Source: DATCZB01 sp035513215
Lineage (GTDB): Bacteria > Pseudomonadota > Gammaproteobacteria > Steroidobacterales > Rariloculaceae
Assembly (NCBI GenBank): GCA_035513215.1
Contig: DATKCK010000061.1
Coordinates: 1 to 64,000 of the forward strand
Length of the DNA stretch: 64,000 nt
Reading direction: 5' to 3'
Part shown: positions 1-9,669 of the stretch, one piece after another
Position numbering within the stretch: position 1 is the first letter of the stretch
How the letters are laid out: the number at the start of each line of letters is the position of its first letter
Notes under the pieces: model-generated
Database searches by the model: none
What the model was told of the DNA's origin: nothing
The model's input: the letters and a program-made list of their open reading frames with translations, nothing else
Position numbers and translations under genes: made by a program

Positions 1-2255
1 CGCGCTGGGCCAGGGCGGCCCGGCGCAGCCTCTTCGAGCACGGCCTGGCGCCCGCCGAGCAGGGCGGACCGTCCTGGCGGGACGACGCTGCCGTCTTTCT
101 CGACTGGAGCCGCGACTTCGAGGCCGAGCTCGATCGAAACGAGTGGGTCGATCCGGATTCGTTGCTCTATCGGCTCAATCGCTCGGGGGTCGAGCGCATC
201 GCGGGCGACCTCATCCTGCTCGATTCGGGGCGGGCGACCCCCGAGGTCGAGCGGCTCATCGAGCGGCTGCGTGCCGCGGGACGGCGCATCGACCGCATCG
301 CACCGGACGACCACGAAGCGCGTGTCGGCGCCGTGATCGCCGCCGATCCCGCCGACGAGATCAGGCTCGCGGCCGGCTGGGCGCAGCAGCGTCTTCGCGA
401 GCAGCCGGGGAGCCGCCTCGCCGTCGTCGTGCCCGATCTCGATTCCCGGCGTGACGAGGTCGAAGCCGTCTTCGCCGACCGGCTCGGTGAGGCCCGTCTG
501 GCCGGCACCGGCGGCCGGCCCGTCGGCGACATCGCGATTCTCGGCGCGGCGGTGACGGCGCTGCGCCTGCTCGGCGGCGGCGGCTTCGAGACGATGAGCC
601 GGTGGCTGCGAAGCCCGTTCTTCTCGAGCCGGGACGATGCGCGCGAACGGCAGGCGGCGAGGATCGAGCTCGCCCTGCGCGGCGATCCGCGAGCGCAAGG
701 CGACTTCGTCGATGCCTGGCGCCGCTACGGTCTCGATCGGCTCTTCGCGCGGTACCTGCCGGATGCCTCGCAAGGGATCGATCAGGCGCTCGATCGGCTG
801 CCCGCGTGCGCGACGCCGACGGGTTGGACGGCGGCGTGGCAGTCCTGCCTGCGGACGCTCGGCTGGCACGGCATCGAAAGCGGCCTGCCGGCGAGACTGC
901 AAAGCGCCTGGGACAACGCCTGGGCCCGATTCTCGGAGCTGACGCCGATCACGGGCGTCATCGATCAGGGCACGGCGCTCGAGGCCCTGACCGAGATCGT
1001 GGCGACGGAATCGATTTACGATCCGATTGCGCTCGACGGCGTGACGATCCTGAGCCGACCCGACCGAATCGGGCCGGGCTTTGCCGGCGCCTGGCTGACG
1101 GGGTTCACGGACCAGGCGCCGGTACCGGAGGAGGGCCCGAATCCGCTGCTGCCGTGGGTCGTGCAGGCGCAGCTCGACATGCCGGGCGCGAAGCCCGAAA
1201 CGGCGCTCGCGGTCTCGATCGAGGATCTCGACCGGCTCAGACGCCGCGTGCCGGAAGCGAGATTCAGCTGCCCGGCGAGGGTTGGCGATGAGCCCCGGAT
1301 GCCGAGCCCGCTGATTGCAGGGTGGCAACGGACCGGCGCGCCGGTGGGGCAGAGCGACGGAAGCTATGCCGCCGCGCGCATCGGAGCGCGCGGCTGGCAG
1401 TTGCAGGCCGACTCCGCGCCGGCCTTCGCCGGCGAGGCGATCCCGGGCGGCGCGCGAACGCTCGATCTTCAGTCGGGCTGCCCCGTCAAGGCCTTTTGCG
1501 TCGCGCGCCTTCGAGCCGAGCCGGTCGAGCCGCCCGCGCGCGGCGTCGATCCGAAGCTGCGCGGCCTGCTGCTGCATCGCGCGCTCGAGCTCGTGCTCGA
1601 CCCGGGCGGCTCGGGCGTTCCGACGGCGCGCATCGGCGACGCGGTCGAGCAGGCGGTCGCGAGCGTCGCGCGGCGCGCCGACGCCGGCTGGCGGGCGCAG
1701 CTTGGCGCCGAGCGCGATCGTCTCGAGCGGATCATCGCGCGCCTGCTCGAGATCGATGCCTCGCGGGCGGCTTTCGCGACGGTCGCCGTCGAGCATCGCA
1801 CGCAGATTCCGATCGGCGGCCGGGTCGTCAACTGCCGCATCGATCGGATCGATCGTCTGGCATCGGGCGAGATCGTGCTGATCGATTACAAGACGGGGCA
1901 GTCGCCGCTCAGTCGCTGGTTCGAAGCGCGTCCCGGCGATTGCCAGCTTCCGCTCTATGCGCAGGGATCGGAGCCCGGTGCCATCGCCGCGGTCAGGCTC
2001 GACGACAGCCGCATCGACTATCGTTGGGCCGGCCGGGCGCCGCTGTCGGTGCCGGGCAGTGGGCGAAGCTTCGATGTCGTCGCCTGGCGGGCGCAGATCG
2101 TCCACTGGCACGAGCAGATCGGCGAGCTCGTCGGTGAGTTCGCGGCGGGCGACGTGCGCGTGCCTTTCGATGCGGCCGAGCACGTCGCTGCGGACGGCGG
2201 CGACCGTGCCGGCGGCGCCTTCGCCCCGCTGACGCGAGTCGGAGACGCGCGGTGA
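1..2255 (+). CDS. AddB-like PD-(D/E)XK nuclease, 5' partial
   Basis: This frame is open from base 3 to the stop at 2255 (about 750 codons), so the true start lies upstream of the window. The C-terminal part contains the EIVLIDYKTGQ motif near base 1870-1900, the D-x-K signature of RecB/AddB-type PD-(D/E)XK nuclease domains. Just before it comes a segment resembling the 'LRGLLLHRALE' region that precedes such domains. The next gene is an AddA-like helicase-nuclease that starts inside this stop codon (GTGA overlap), so the two probably form a double-strand-break end-resection complex like AddAB. Family placement (the 'probable DNA repair protein' group related to AddB) is inferred from domain and context. 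No iron-sulfur cysteine cluster of classical AddB is evident in the visible part. Confidence 0.8.
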   Translation, partial: RWARAARRSLFEHGLAPAEQGGPSWRDDAAVFLDWSRDFEAELDRNEWVDPDSLLYRLNRSGVERIAGDLILLDSGRATPEVERLIERLRAAGRRIDRIAPDDHEARVGAVIAADPADEIRLAAGWAQQRLREQPGSRLAVVVPDLDSRRDEVEAVFADRLGEARLAGTGGRPVGDIAILGAAVTALRLLGGGGFETMSRWLRSPFFSSRDDARERQAARIELALRGDPRAQGDFVDAWRRYGLDRLFARYLPDASQGIDQALDRLPACATPTGWTAAWQSCLRTLGWHGIESGLPARLQSAWDNAWARFSELTPITGVIDQGTALEALTEIVATESIYDPIALDGVTILSRPDRIGPGFAGAWLTGFTDQAPVPEEGPNPLLPWVVQAQLDMPGAKPETALAVSIEDLDRLRRRVPEARFSCPARVGDEPRMPSPLIAGWQRTGAPVGQSDGSYAAARIGARGWQLQADSAPAFAGEAIPGGARTLDLQSGCPVKAFCVARLRAEPVEPPARGVDPKLRGLLLHRALELVLDPGGSGVPTARIGDAVEQAVASVARRADAGWRAQLGAERDRLERIIARLLEIDASRAAFATVAVEHRTQIPIGGRVVNCRIDRIDRLASGEIVLIDYKTGQSPLSRWFEARPGDCQLPLYAQGSEPGAIAAVRLDDSRIDYRWAGRAPLSVPGSGRSFDVVAWRAQIVHWHEQIGELVGEFAAGDVRVPFDAAEHVAADGGDRAGGAFAPLTRVGDAR

Positions 2256-5200
2256 CCGCGGCCGAAAACGGCCGACGGAGCGAAACGGCCGATGCGGGCG
2301 CGGAGCGCGAAGGGATCGACGTCGCCGCGCGGCACGAGGCGCTCGATCCGGGCCGGTCCTTTATCGTCGAGGCGCCGGCAGGCTCGGGCAAGACGGAGCT
2401 CCTGATCCAGCGCTATCTGAGACTGCTCGCGCGGGTCGAGCGCCCCGAGCAGATCGTCGCGATCACGTTCACACGCAAGGCCGCGGCCGAGATGCGCGCG
2501 CGCGTCGTTGCCACGTTCGCGGCCGCGGCCGCCGGCAGCGATGCGGTTCCCGGTCACCGCCGCGTGTCGATCGAGCTTGCGCAGGCCGCTCTCATGCATG
2601 CAAGGAGCATGGGATGGTCGCTGATCGATCAGCCGGGCCGCCTGCGCATCATGACGATCGACGCGCTGAACACCGGTCTCGCGCGGCAGCTTCCGATCCT
2701 CGCGAACGGAATCGCGAGCCTCGCGGTCGCCGACGATACGAGTGAGCTCTATGCGCTCGCCGCGAAACGAGCGACCGAGAGCCTCGCCGAGGCCGGACCG
2801 CTCGGCGAAGCGCTGAGGGCGCTGCTCGCCGGCGCCGACAACTCTCTGACCGTGCTCGAGGAGCGGCTCGCCGGCAGTCTGCCGCAGCGCGACCGCTGGT
2901 TGCGGGCGCTGGCGCGGTCGGGCGAAAGCTCGGCTGCCGAGTCCGTTGCGCGAAGCCTCGAGCGGCTCGCGAGCGAGCGCCTCGAGGCCGCGCGCGGCCT
3001 CGTCGGAGCGCGCGACGAGGCGCGGCTCTTCCAGATTCTCGACCATCGCGGGGATACGCATTCGGCCTGGCGGGCCGCGGCGAAGGTGCTCTTGACCCGA
3101 AGCGGCGAATGGAGGCAGCGCCTGACGCGCCGGGAAGGCTTTCCGGCCGACGACAAGGCGCGGCGCGAGCGGGCCGTGTCGCTGCTCGAGGACCTCAAGG
3201 CCAGGACCGGCCTCCGCGAAGCGCTGGCGGCGCTGGCCGCCCTGCCGCCGCTCGTGCCGAGCGCGGCCCAGACCCGGCAGCTCGCCGCTGTCGACGTCGT
3301 GCTGCCGCGGCTGCTCGCCGAGCTCAGGGTGCTGTTCGAGGAGAAGGGGGCCGTCGATTACACAGAGCTGTCGCTCGCGGCTCAGCTGGCGCTTGGTGCC
3401 GTCGAGGCGCCGTCGGATCTTTTGCTCGCGCTCGACCGGCGTATCGAGCATATGCTCGTCGATGAGTTTCAGGATACGTCGCGCCTGCAATGGCGGCTGC
3501 TCGAGCTGCTGACATCGGGCTGGCAGGCCGGCGACGGCAGAACGCTGTTGCTCGTCGGTGATCCGATGCAATCGATCTATCGCTTTCGCGACGCGGACCT
3601 GTCGTTGTTTCTCAGGGCCCGGCGCCACGGGCTCGGCGGCGTCGAGCTGACGCCGATCGAGCTTCGCGAGAACCACCGCAGCGCGCGCGAGGTCGTCGAC
3701 TGGGTCAACTCGGCGTTTGCCCCGGTTTTCCCGGTCGAGGACCGCCTCGAATCGCTGGCGCCGCGCTGGCGGTCGTCGGTTTCCTCGCGCGGCACATCGC
3801 CCGACGCCCGTGTCGAGCTGATCGTGCACGCGGACGAGCGTTACGAGGCGGAGATCGCGCGCGTCGTCAGGATCGTCCGCGACGAGCTAGCGCGCGCCCC
3901 GGGCCAGTCGATCGGCATCCTCGTTCGCAGCCGCACGCATCTGGCCGGGCTTCGTGTCGCGCTCGCCCGCGCAGGCGTCAGCGCGCATGCGGTCGAGATC
4001 GACAGTCTGACCGACACGCAGATCGGCCAGGACCTGATCGGCCTGACCCAGGCGCTCACGCATCCTGGCGACCGGCTGGCCTGGCTCGGGCTTTTGCGTA
4101 GTCCCTGGTGCGGGCTCGGCTGGGCGGACCTGCTGGCCTTGTGCCGCGACGAAGGCGATGAGCCCGACGGCGCCGACGCTCGCGAGCGGACTGTCTGGGA
4201 GCGCCTTTCGGATCCTGTTTGCCGCGCGCGTCTGTCGGACGACGGCCGTCGCCGGGCCGAGTGGATCGCCGAGCGGCTCGGCCGGGCATTCTCGCTGCGA
4301 GCGACGCGCTCATTCGGGCGCTGGCTGCGCGACGCCTGGCTTCTGATCGACGGGCCGGCGGCACTGGCCGATGCCGGGGCGCTCGAGCTGGCCGAAAGCT
4401 ATTTCGTCGCCGCCGAGCAGCTTGCGCGCGACGGCGACGTCGACGATCCCGCCGAGCTCAGGCGTCATTTCGCGAGTCCCGCCGCCACCGATGCGCCGCT
4501 CGAATCCGGTGTCGAGATCATGACCATGCACCGCGCCAAGGGGCTCGAGTTCGACTGCGTCGTCCTGCCGGGTCTTTCTAGAACTATTCGAGGAAGTGAG
4601 TCCAAGCTACTGTATAATATTGAGTTAAATCTATCGGACGATGATGACATGAGCCTGCTGGCCGCATCGGCCGGCGGCTCCGATCCGGTCGTCGACTACA
4701 TCGGCGCTATCGAGCGCGAGCGCGAGGCGGCCGAGCGCGGCCGGCTGCTCTACGTCGCCGCCACGCGCGCGAGAACGCGTCTCTATCTGCTCGGCTCGCT
4801 CGATCCGAGGACCGGCACGCCGCGGGGCGGCAGTCTGCTCGCAACGCTGTGGCCCGGCCTCGGCGATACTGCGCCGATCGCGCCGATCGCGCCGATCGCG
4901 CCGGCCGAGCCTGCCGCCGGTCCCGTCGCGGGCGGCTTCGTCTCGATCCCGCTTAAGCGGCTCGCGTTCGATCGCGGCCTGCCCGATCCGGCGGTCGTGT
5001 GCGAGCACACGGAGGACCGCGGGCGGCCGGAGTTCGAATGGGTGCGACCGACATCGGTGCAGGTCGGCACGTTGATCCATCGGGAGCTGCAACGCCTCGC
5101 CGAGGCCGGCGCCCGGGCCGGACGGCCCGTGCCGCCCGTCATCGACGCCGATCGCTACGGCCGCGAGCTCGCGCTGCTCGGCGTCGAGCGCGAGGATTTG

Positions 5201-5590
5201 ACGGCGGCCGCCAAACGCGTCGCCGAGGCGCTCGATCGGGTCTGGGGCGACAGCGTCGGGCGCTGGATACTCGAGCCCAGGCCTGAAGCCTGGACGGAGC
5301 TGCGCCTGACGCTGCGCGATCGCGGTCGGCTCGAGCACGCGCAGCTCGATCGCAGCTTCGTCGATGAGGACGGCACGCGCTGGATCGTCGACTACAAGAC
5401 CGGGCGCCATCTCGGCGGCGAGGTCGAGGCGTTCCTGGACGCCGAGGTCGATCGCTACCGCGAGCAGCTCGAGCGTTACGCCTCGGCCGTGGCCGAGACC
5501 GAGACGAGGCGGATCCGGGTGGGACTTTACTTCCCGCTGATGACGGAGCTACGGAGCTGGGAGCCGGCCGGCTCGAGCGGCGCCGGTTAG
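2252..5590 (+). CDS. UvrD/AddA-like ATP-dependent helicase-nuclease
   Basis: This 1112-aa protein begins at a GTG overlapping the upstream stop. Walker A is APAGSGKT at residues 41-48. Motif II is VDEFQDT near residue 405, a helicase motif with KGLEFD lies near 760, and a C-terminal nuclease motif (WIVDYKTG) lies near 1045. This order (UvrD-type SF1 helicase, then PD-(D/E)XK nuclease) is that of AddA/RecB proteins, which unwind and degrade DNA ends for recombinational repair. It pairs with the AddB-like gene upstream. One oddity is that bases 4576-4640 are AT-rich and use codons unlike the rest of the gene, although the frame stays open. The 3' end overlaps the convergent gspN by 4 bases. Confidence 0.9.
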   Translation: MTAAENGRRSETADAGAEREGIDVAARHEALDPGRSFIVEAPAGSGKTELLIQRYLRLLARVERPEQIVAITFTRKAAAEMRARVVATFAAAAAGSDAVPGHRRVSIELAQAALMHARSMGWSLIDQPGRLRIMTIDALNTGLARQLPILANGIASLAVADDTSELYALAAKRATESLAEAGPLGEALRALLAGADNSLTVLEERLAGSLPQRDRWLRALARSGESSAAESVARSLERLASERLEAARGLVGARDEARLFQILDHRGDTHSAWRAAAKVLLTRSGEWRQRLTRREGFPADDKARRERAVSLLEDLKARTGLREALAALAALPPLVPSAAQTRQLAAVDVVLPRLLAELRVLFEEKGAVDYTELSLAAQLALGAVEAPSDLLLALDRRIEHMLVDEFQDTSRLQWRLLELLTSGWQAGDGRTLLLVGDPMQSIYRFRDADLSLFLRARRHGLGGVELTPIELRENHRSAREVVDWVNSAFAPVFPVEDRLESLAPRWRSSVSSRGTSPDARVELIVHADERYEAEIARVVRIVRDELARAPGQSIGILVRSRTHLAGLRVALARAGVSAHAVEIDSLTDTQIGQDLIGLTQALTHPGDRLAWLGLLRSPWCGLGWADLLALCRDEGDEPDGADARERTVWERLSDPVCRARLSDDGRRRAEWIAERLGRAFSLRATRSFGRWLRDAWLLIDGPAALADAGALELAESYFVAAEQLARDGDVDDPAELRRHFASPAATDAPLESGVEIMTMHRAKGLEFDCVVLPGLSRTIRGSESKLLYNIELNLSDDDDMSLLAASAGGSDPVVDYIGAIEREREAAERGRLLYVAATRARTRLYLLGSLDPRTGTPRGGSLLATLWPGLGDTAPIAPIAPIAPAEPAAGPVAGGFVSIPLKRLAFDRGLPDPAVVCEHTEDRGRPEFEWVRPTSVQVGTLIHRELQRLAEAGARAGRPVPPVIDADRYGRELALLGVEREDLTAAAKRVAEALDRVWGDSVGRWILEPRPEAWTELRLTLRDRGRLEHAQLDRSFVDEDGTRWIVDYKTGRHLGGEVEAFLDAEVDRYREQLERYASAVAETETRRIRVGLYFPLMTELRSWEPAGSSGAG
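4576..4640 (+). other. AT-rich rare-codon patch inside addA-like gene
   Basis: A stretch of about 65 bases uses AT-ending and otherwise rare codons (AGA, ATT, GGA, AGT, TTA, AAT, CTA). It sits in a gene that is otherwise strongly GC-biased at third positions. It encodes the segment just after the conserved KGLEFDCVVLPGL helicase motif and keeps the reading frame. Three similar patches lie in holB, the CPA2 antiporter and ccmA. Confidence 0.7.
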
Positions 5591-6342
5591 AGGATGCCGT
5601 TCAGCGCGATCGAGTGCCAGCCTTCGGCATCGGCCGGCGCCATGATCTTGAGCCCCTCGACGAGCTCGTCGGACGCGTCCGCCCGCGGCCGGATGCGCGA
5701 CGTCAGGGCGTAGCTTCTGCCGTTCGCAAGATCGATGCGGCCCTCGAGCTCGAGCGGCCCGCCTTCGTCGTTGACAATCGCGGCAATTCCGCCGTCCGTC
5801 GTTGTCAGCCGCGCGGCGTAATCGCCGAGCGCAATGCTCGTGACGCCCGCGACCGGGATCAGCGGCGGCGCCGAGAGGCCCGCGACGCGCGCGATGCCGG
5901 TCGCCGCCAGCGGCCAGCCGTCGACGAGCTCGAGCTCGTCGAGCGAGACGCTGAGGTTGCCGTGAACGCCGGTGAGCGGCAGAACGGCTGTCGCGAGCGT
6001 GGCGAGACTCGTCGTCGCCGACAGATCGCGAAACCTGACGCCGCCGCCCGAGACCGTGACGCCGGTGCGGACGAAACCGTCCGCGAGCCGTGTCTCGACA
6101 TCGAGGCCGAGCCGCCCGGTCACGAGCGCGCCGGGGTTGATCTGCCAGCGCAGGTCGGAGAAGGCGAGGCCCTCGATGCCGCCGTAGGCGGCCCTGCCGC
6201 GCCAGATCGTGCCTTCGACGCTGGCGAGCGCGAGCGCCTCGGGCGCGAACCAGCGGTGCGCAATCGAGGCCGGAAAGCTGACGATGATGAAGGCCAGGTA
6301 GGCGCCGAGGCCGAGGGCCAGTAGCGAGATGCGCGAAGTCAC
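5587..6342 (-). CDS. gspN: Type II secretion system protein GspN
   Basis: This 251-aa protein starts at a GTG 3 bases after the gspM stop. One N-terminal membrane helix (about residues 5-25) is followed by a periplasmic region carrying GspN-type features such as the 'SVEGTIWRGRAAYGG' stretch. GspN is an inner-membrane accessory component of the type II secretion system, present only in some lineages. It is the last gene of the gspG-N operon and converges on the AddA-like gene with a 4-base overlap. Confidence 0.85.
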   Translation of the reverse strand: MTSRISLLALGLGAYLAFIIVSFPASIAHRWFAPEALALASVEGTIWRGRAAYGGIEGLAFSDLRWQINPGALVTGRLGLDVETRLADGFVRTGVTVSGGGVRFRDLSATTSLATLATAVLPLTGVHGNLSVSLDELELVDGWPLAATGIARVAGLSAPPLIPVAGVTSIALGDYAARLTTTDGGIAAIVNDEGGPLELEGRIDLANGRSYALTSRIRPRADASDELVEGLKIMAPADAEGWHSIALNGIL

Positions 6343-6345
6343 CGG

Positions 6346-6816
6346 TTACGACCGTTCGAGCCGAACCTGCCCGCTGACGAGCCCCGCGCCGTTCGTCCCG
6401 GTGAAGCTCGCCGAGACGACGACGAAACCGTGCGTCCGTTCGAGATCGATGAGCCAGTCGAGCAGTCGGTCGAAGCGCGCGTCGCGAAAGCTGACGCTGA
6501 TCGCGTTGGCGCCGTCCGGTGTCGTTCTCGTAATCGACCCGCTCAGACCCATCGGTCTCGTCGTCTGGTCGATCAGCACCAGCGGCGTCGGCGCGTTGGG
6601 CGTTGCGGCACCGGGGGCCGACGCGGCATTCAGGTTCGCGGCGCGACGCAGGTCGACGACCTGACGCGACCGCTCGGCGACCGTCGCATCGAGCTCGGCC
6701 GCGCCTGTGCGCAGCGGCGACCAGACGAGAGTCCAGCCGACGATGATGACGGCGAGGATCGCGCCCGTCGTCAGTGCGAGTCGCTCGCGCGGCGTTAGCT
6801 GCCGGAACCACTCCAT
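6346..6816 (-). CDS. gspM: Type II secretion system protein GspM
   Basis: This 156-aa protein has a cytoplasmic N-terminus (MEWFRQLTPRERLAL), one transmembrane helix at about residues 17-33 and a periplasmic ferredoxin-like region. That is the usual GspM layout. GspM binds GspL in the inner-membrane platform. The ATG overlaps the gspL stop (TGATG), which implies translational coupling. The longer upstream open frame was rejected because it lies entirely within gspL. Confidence 0.85.
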   Translation of the reverse strand: MEWFRQLTPRERLALTTGAILAVIIVGWTLVWSPLRTGAAELDATVAERSRQVVDLRRAANLNAASAPGAATPNAPTPLVLIDQTTRPMGLSGSITRTTPDGANAISVSFRDARFDRLLDWLIDLERTHGFVVVSASFTGTNGAGLVSGQVRLERS

Positions 6817-8054
6817 CACGGGTTCGCCGCCACGATCCGGACCCGTGACTGGAGGCTGCCGTCGGGCTGATTGACCGAGCTTTGGGTTTCGTGAGCGTAA
6901 TCGCCGCCGGCACCGAGCCGCTGCCCGAACGCCTCGAGGTAGGAGGCGTCCGGTATCTGCACCTCGAGCGTCATGACGCGATCGCGATAGCTGATGCCCG
7001 TGATCGCCATCGCGTTGCCGGCGGAGCCTGCGACGGCGGCGAGCATCGGCAGGAAGCCCCGGCCGCCGCCCGTCGTCGTTTGGCCGGCGTCGGCGAGTCG
7101 CCGCGCCATGTCGGCGAGACAGCGCGGCAGTTGCGGCATGGCGTAGCTCGAGGCGCAGATTTGCGTGGCCTCGGCCGTCAGGCGCGCTTCCTCGCGATTG
7201 AGCTTGTAGTACTCGGCGGCCGTGCCGAGCACGCTGACGCCGATCAGTGCCAGCGCGAAGACGGCCGCCGCCCGCCACGGTCGGGCCAGCGCGAGCAGGT
7301 TCGAGCGCGTCGCGTAATCGCCCTGGAGCAGGTTCGCACCGCTTTCGAAGACGAGCGAGGCGGCGAGCTTCGGCAGGATGCCGTCGGGCAGCTCGCGGAT
7401 GTTGACCTCACCGACGCCGGCGCGCCAGGCCTCGATCTCATCGCGACGCTCCGACTGCGTCCGACGATCGACGAAGAGAACCGCGTGCCGGAGGTCGTCG
7501 CTGTCGGCGCGCTCGGCCTCGAGCAGTCGCCAGAGCTCCGGCAGTCCGAGCTCCTCGAAGACGAACGGGGCGCCACGGGGCCTGCGGCCGAGAATCCGCC
7601 GCCCCTCGACGAACAGCGTGACAGCGCCCGGCGTATCGGGCACGCCGTCGGCCTCCGAGCAGACGCGGTGCGGGTCGATGCCGGCCGAGCGCAGCATGCC
7701 GAGCCAGAGCTCGAGCTTCTCGCGCGCGATGACCGAGACGGCGAGCTCGTCGTTGTCGTTGCGCTCGCCGGCAGCAAAATGCAGCTCATCGACATCGCCG
7801 GCAAAGTCGTCCTCGAGCGAGAACGGTAGCATCTGGCGCAGCCGGGCAGGGCTTGACGCCGGCACGTTCGCCAGGCACGAGACCAGATCCCGGGCCGGCA
7901 GCAGCACGGTGACGGCCATGTCGCCGGCGCGACCGGCGGCCGCCGACAGCGCAATCGCGTCGGGACCGCGCAACAGATGCCCGTCGGCGTTGAGCGCGAC
8001 GACGGTGGCCTGATCCGTGCCGTCGCTCAGGCGGATGAAAAAGTGCTCGGCCAC
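6816..8054 (-). CDS. gspL: Type II secretion system protein GspL
   Basis: This 412-aa protein has an N-terminal actin-like cytoplasmic domain (about 1-250, with the LPFSLEDD region typical of GspL) and one membrane helix near residues 265-285. A periplasmic domain completes the usual GspL length. GspL links the GspE ATPase to the inner-membrane platform. The start is a GTG inside the gspK stop codon. gspE itself is not in this window. Confidence 0.88.
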   Translation of the reverse strand: MAEHFFIRLSDGTDQATVVALNADGHLLRGPDAIALSAAAGRAGDMAVTVLLPARDLVSCLANVPASSPARLRQMLPFSLEDDFAGDVDELHFAAGERNDNDELAVSVIAREKLELWLGMLRSAGIDPHRVCSEADGVPDTPGAVTLFVEGRRILGRRPRGAPFVFEELGLPELWRLLEAERADSDDLRHAVLFVDRRTQSERRDEIEAWRAGVGEVNIRELPDGILPKLAASLVFESGANLLQGDYATRSNLLALARPWRAAAVFALALIGVSVLGTAAEYYKLNREEARLTAEATQICASSYAMPQLPRCLADMARRLADAGQTTTGGGRGFLPMLAAVAGSAGNAMAITGISYRDRVMTLEVQIPDASYLEAFGQRLGAGGDYAHETQSSVNQPDGSLQSRVRIVAANP

Positions 8055-9046
8055 TACTCGACTCCGAAGCTGCGGAACAGCGTCCGCGTGATCCCGCTGT
8101 CGTGACGCTGCAGGACGGATCTAATTCTCACGGTTGTCTCGCCGATTGTCACCTGACCGCTGAGCAGAAAGTGCTCCGTGATGCCGTCGAGGCGCGGCAG
8201 CATGTCCTCGGACACGAGACCCTGAAACGTGGTCTGCACGCTCTCGAAGCCGAGCTCGCCGCGTTCCTCGACGAGCGATGCGGCGAGACCGGGATCGATC
8301 TCGTCCGACAGCGATGCCAGCACGATGTCCGTGGCCGTGTTGACGTTGAGCAGGGTGCCGCGCGGCAGCGCCGTGACGTATGGAGCGATCTGCTCGTAGG
8401 CTTGCGAATCGAAGCCGTTGATCGCCATCAGCTCGCTCGGCGACGTGATCATGGCATTGGCGACCAGATAGGGCGGGTCGGCGCGCGCATAGGCGTCGTC
8501 CTCGCCGCCGTAGGGAAACCGCGGCGCGCTGTCCGGATCGAGCCAGTCGACGACGGCCCCCGCAAGGGTCGGATCGAGCTCGAGCAGCAACAGGAGCCGC
8601 TCGAGCTGCGCAACCATGATCGCGTCTTCCTCGCCGCTCGGCGCGACGAGATTATTGAGATTGAATCGGCCCTGGAGATCCTCTATCCGGCCTTCGATGA
8701 AGCCGCCCTCGATCGGCAGCGGGTCGATCTCGGCGGCCCAGTACTCGCCGAGATGGTCGCGGTCCGGTGAGTCCTCGAGATCCTGGCGCAGGATGTCGCC
8801 GACCCAGGCCTCGGCGCCGAGCGCGTATTGCAGCCCCTGGTCGCTCGCCATCGCGCTCGCCGTTCGCTTCTGATCGAGCGTCGAGAGCCAGAGCAGGTTG
8901 GTCGCGATCAGCGTGCCGACCGCGACGACGAGAATGGCCGTCAAGAGCGCGATGCCGCGCTCGCGCGGACGAGCAAGGCTGAGCGGCCGGTTCGCGCAAC
9001 CGCGTGCCGCGAAGGGCGCTAGCTCTTGGTTTCGATCAGCCGCCAT
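8054..9046 (-). CDS. gspK: Type II secretion minor pseudopilin GspK
   Basis: This 330-aa protein has a prepilin-type N-terminus (RERGIALLTAILVVAVGTL) and the long globular domain expected of GspK, which caps the pseudopilus tip with GspI and GspJ. The mature form would begin after the Gly of 'RERG', near residue 31. The chosen ATG overlaps the end of gspJ by 28 bases; a shorter start is possible. The 'DWLDPD' calcium/tip-region motif near the middle fits the family. Confidence 0.88.
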   Translation of the reverse strand: MAADRNQELAPFAARGCANRPLSLARPRERGIALLTAILVVAVGTLIATNLLWLSTLDQKRTASAMASDQGLQYALGAEAWVGDILRQDLEDSPDRDHLGEYWAAEIDPLPIEGGFIEGRIEDLQGRFNLNNLVAPSGEEDAIMVAQLERLLLLLELDPTLAGAVVDWLDPDSAPRFPYGGEDDAYARADPPYLVANAMITSPSELMAINGFDSQAYEQIAPYVTALPRGTLLNVNTATDIVLASLSDEIDPGLAASLVEERGELGFESVQTTFQGLVSEDMLPRLDGITEHFLLSGQVTIGETTVRIRSVLQRHDSGITRTLFRSFGVE

Positions 9047-9669
9047 ACGCGTCCTAAGTCCTCGAGCTCGAGCGCGAATTCGACGGCTCGCGGCCGGTCG
9101 ATCGATCCGCCGCCGCCCGGCACCCCCGGGCCGACTCCCGGCGCCGGCGCAAACCCACCACCGGAGTTTAGCGGCGGCCAGTCAAGCGACTGGTTGCCGT
9201 TGTCGTCGAAATAGATCGCGTCCATCGCGGTGATGCCGGTCAAAAGCTCCTGCCGCGCGGGCACCGTCGCGAGCGTTCGGTCGGCGACGGGCCAGTAGAA
9301 GCGCACGAGCGTGTCGTCCTCGATGTCGTAGGCCACGCGCAGGACCGTGCCGCGCGGAAAGCCGGCGGGGTTGGTCCAGCCGCCGCGGCTGAACTCGAGC
9401 GCGAACTGGTGCGTCGGATCGGCGAGGAAGCTCGCGCGGGCGCCGAGGCCCTGCTCGTCGCGGGTGATCCGCGGGTGAACCTGGGACAGATCCTGCACTA
9501 CGATCCGCATCGCGAGCTGGATCTCCCGCCAGCGCTCGGCGCGCTGCTCGGCGATTGCCTGCTGCTCGATGACGTTGCGGATGCCGGTCAGGCCGACGAC
9601 GCCGATGATCGCGACGATGGCCATTGCGACCAGAACCTCGATCAGTGTGAAACCGCGCGGGATTCTCAC
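9019..9669 (-). CDS. gspJ: Type II secretion minor pseudopilin GspJ
   Basis: This 216-aa protein has the prepilin cleavage signature PRGFTLIEVLVAMAIVAI right at the N-terminus, with Glu at +5 of the mature protein. GspJ is a minor pseudopilin of the tip complex. A Gly/Pro-rich insert lies near residues 170-187. The GTG start overlaps the gspI stop (GTGA). Confidence 0.88.
   Translation of the reverse strand: MRIPRGFTLIEVLVAMAIVAIIGVVGLTGIRNVIEQQAIAEQRAERWREIQLAMRIVVQDLSQVHPRITRDEQGLGARASFLADPTHQFALEFSRGGWTNPAGFPRGTVLRVAYDIEDDTLVRFYWPVADRTLATVPARQELLTGITAMDAIYFDDNGNQSLDWPPLNSGGGFAPAPGVGPGVPGGGGSIDRPRAVEFALELEDLGRVWRLIETKS

Noticed and set aside
2018..3829. Long open frame of about 600 codons on the minus strand inside the addA-like gene
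   Set aside because: It is an antisense shadow of a GC-rich coding region: Arg/Ala/Pro-rich, with no domain. Similar shadows at 30741-32339, 43768-45564 and 58998-60629 were discarded for the same reason.
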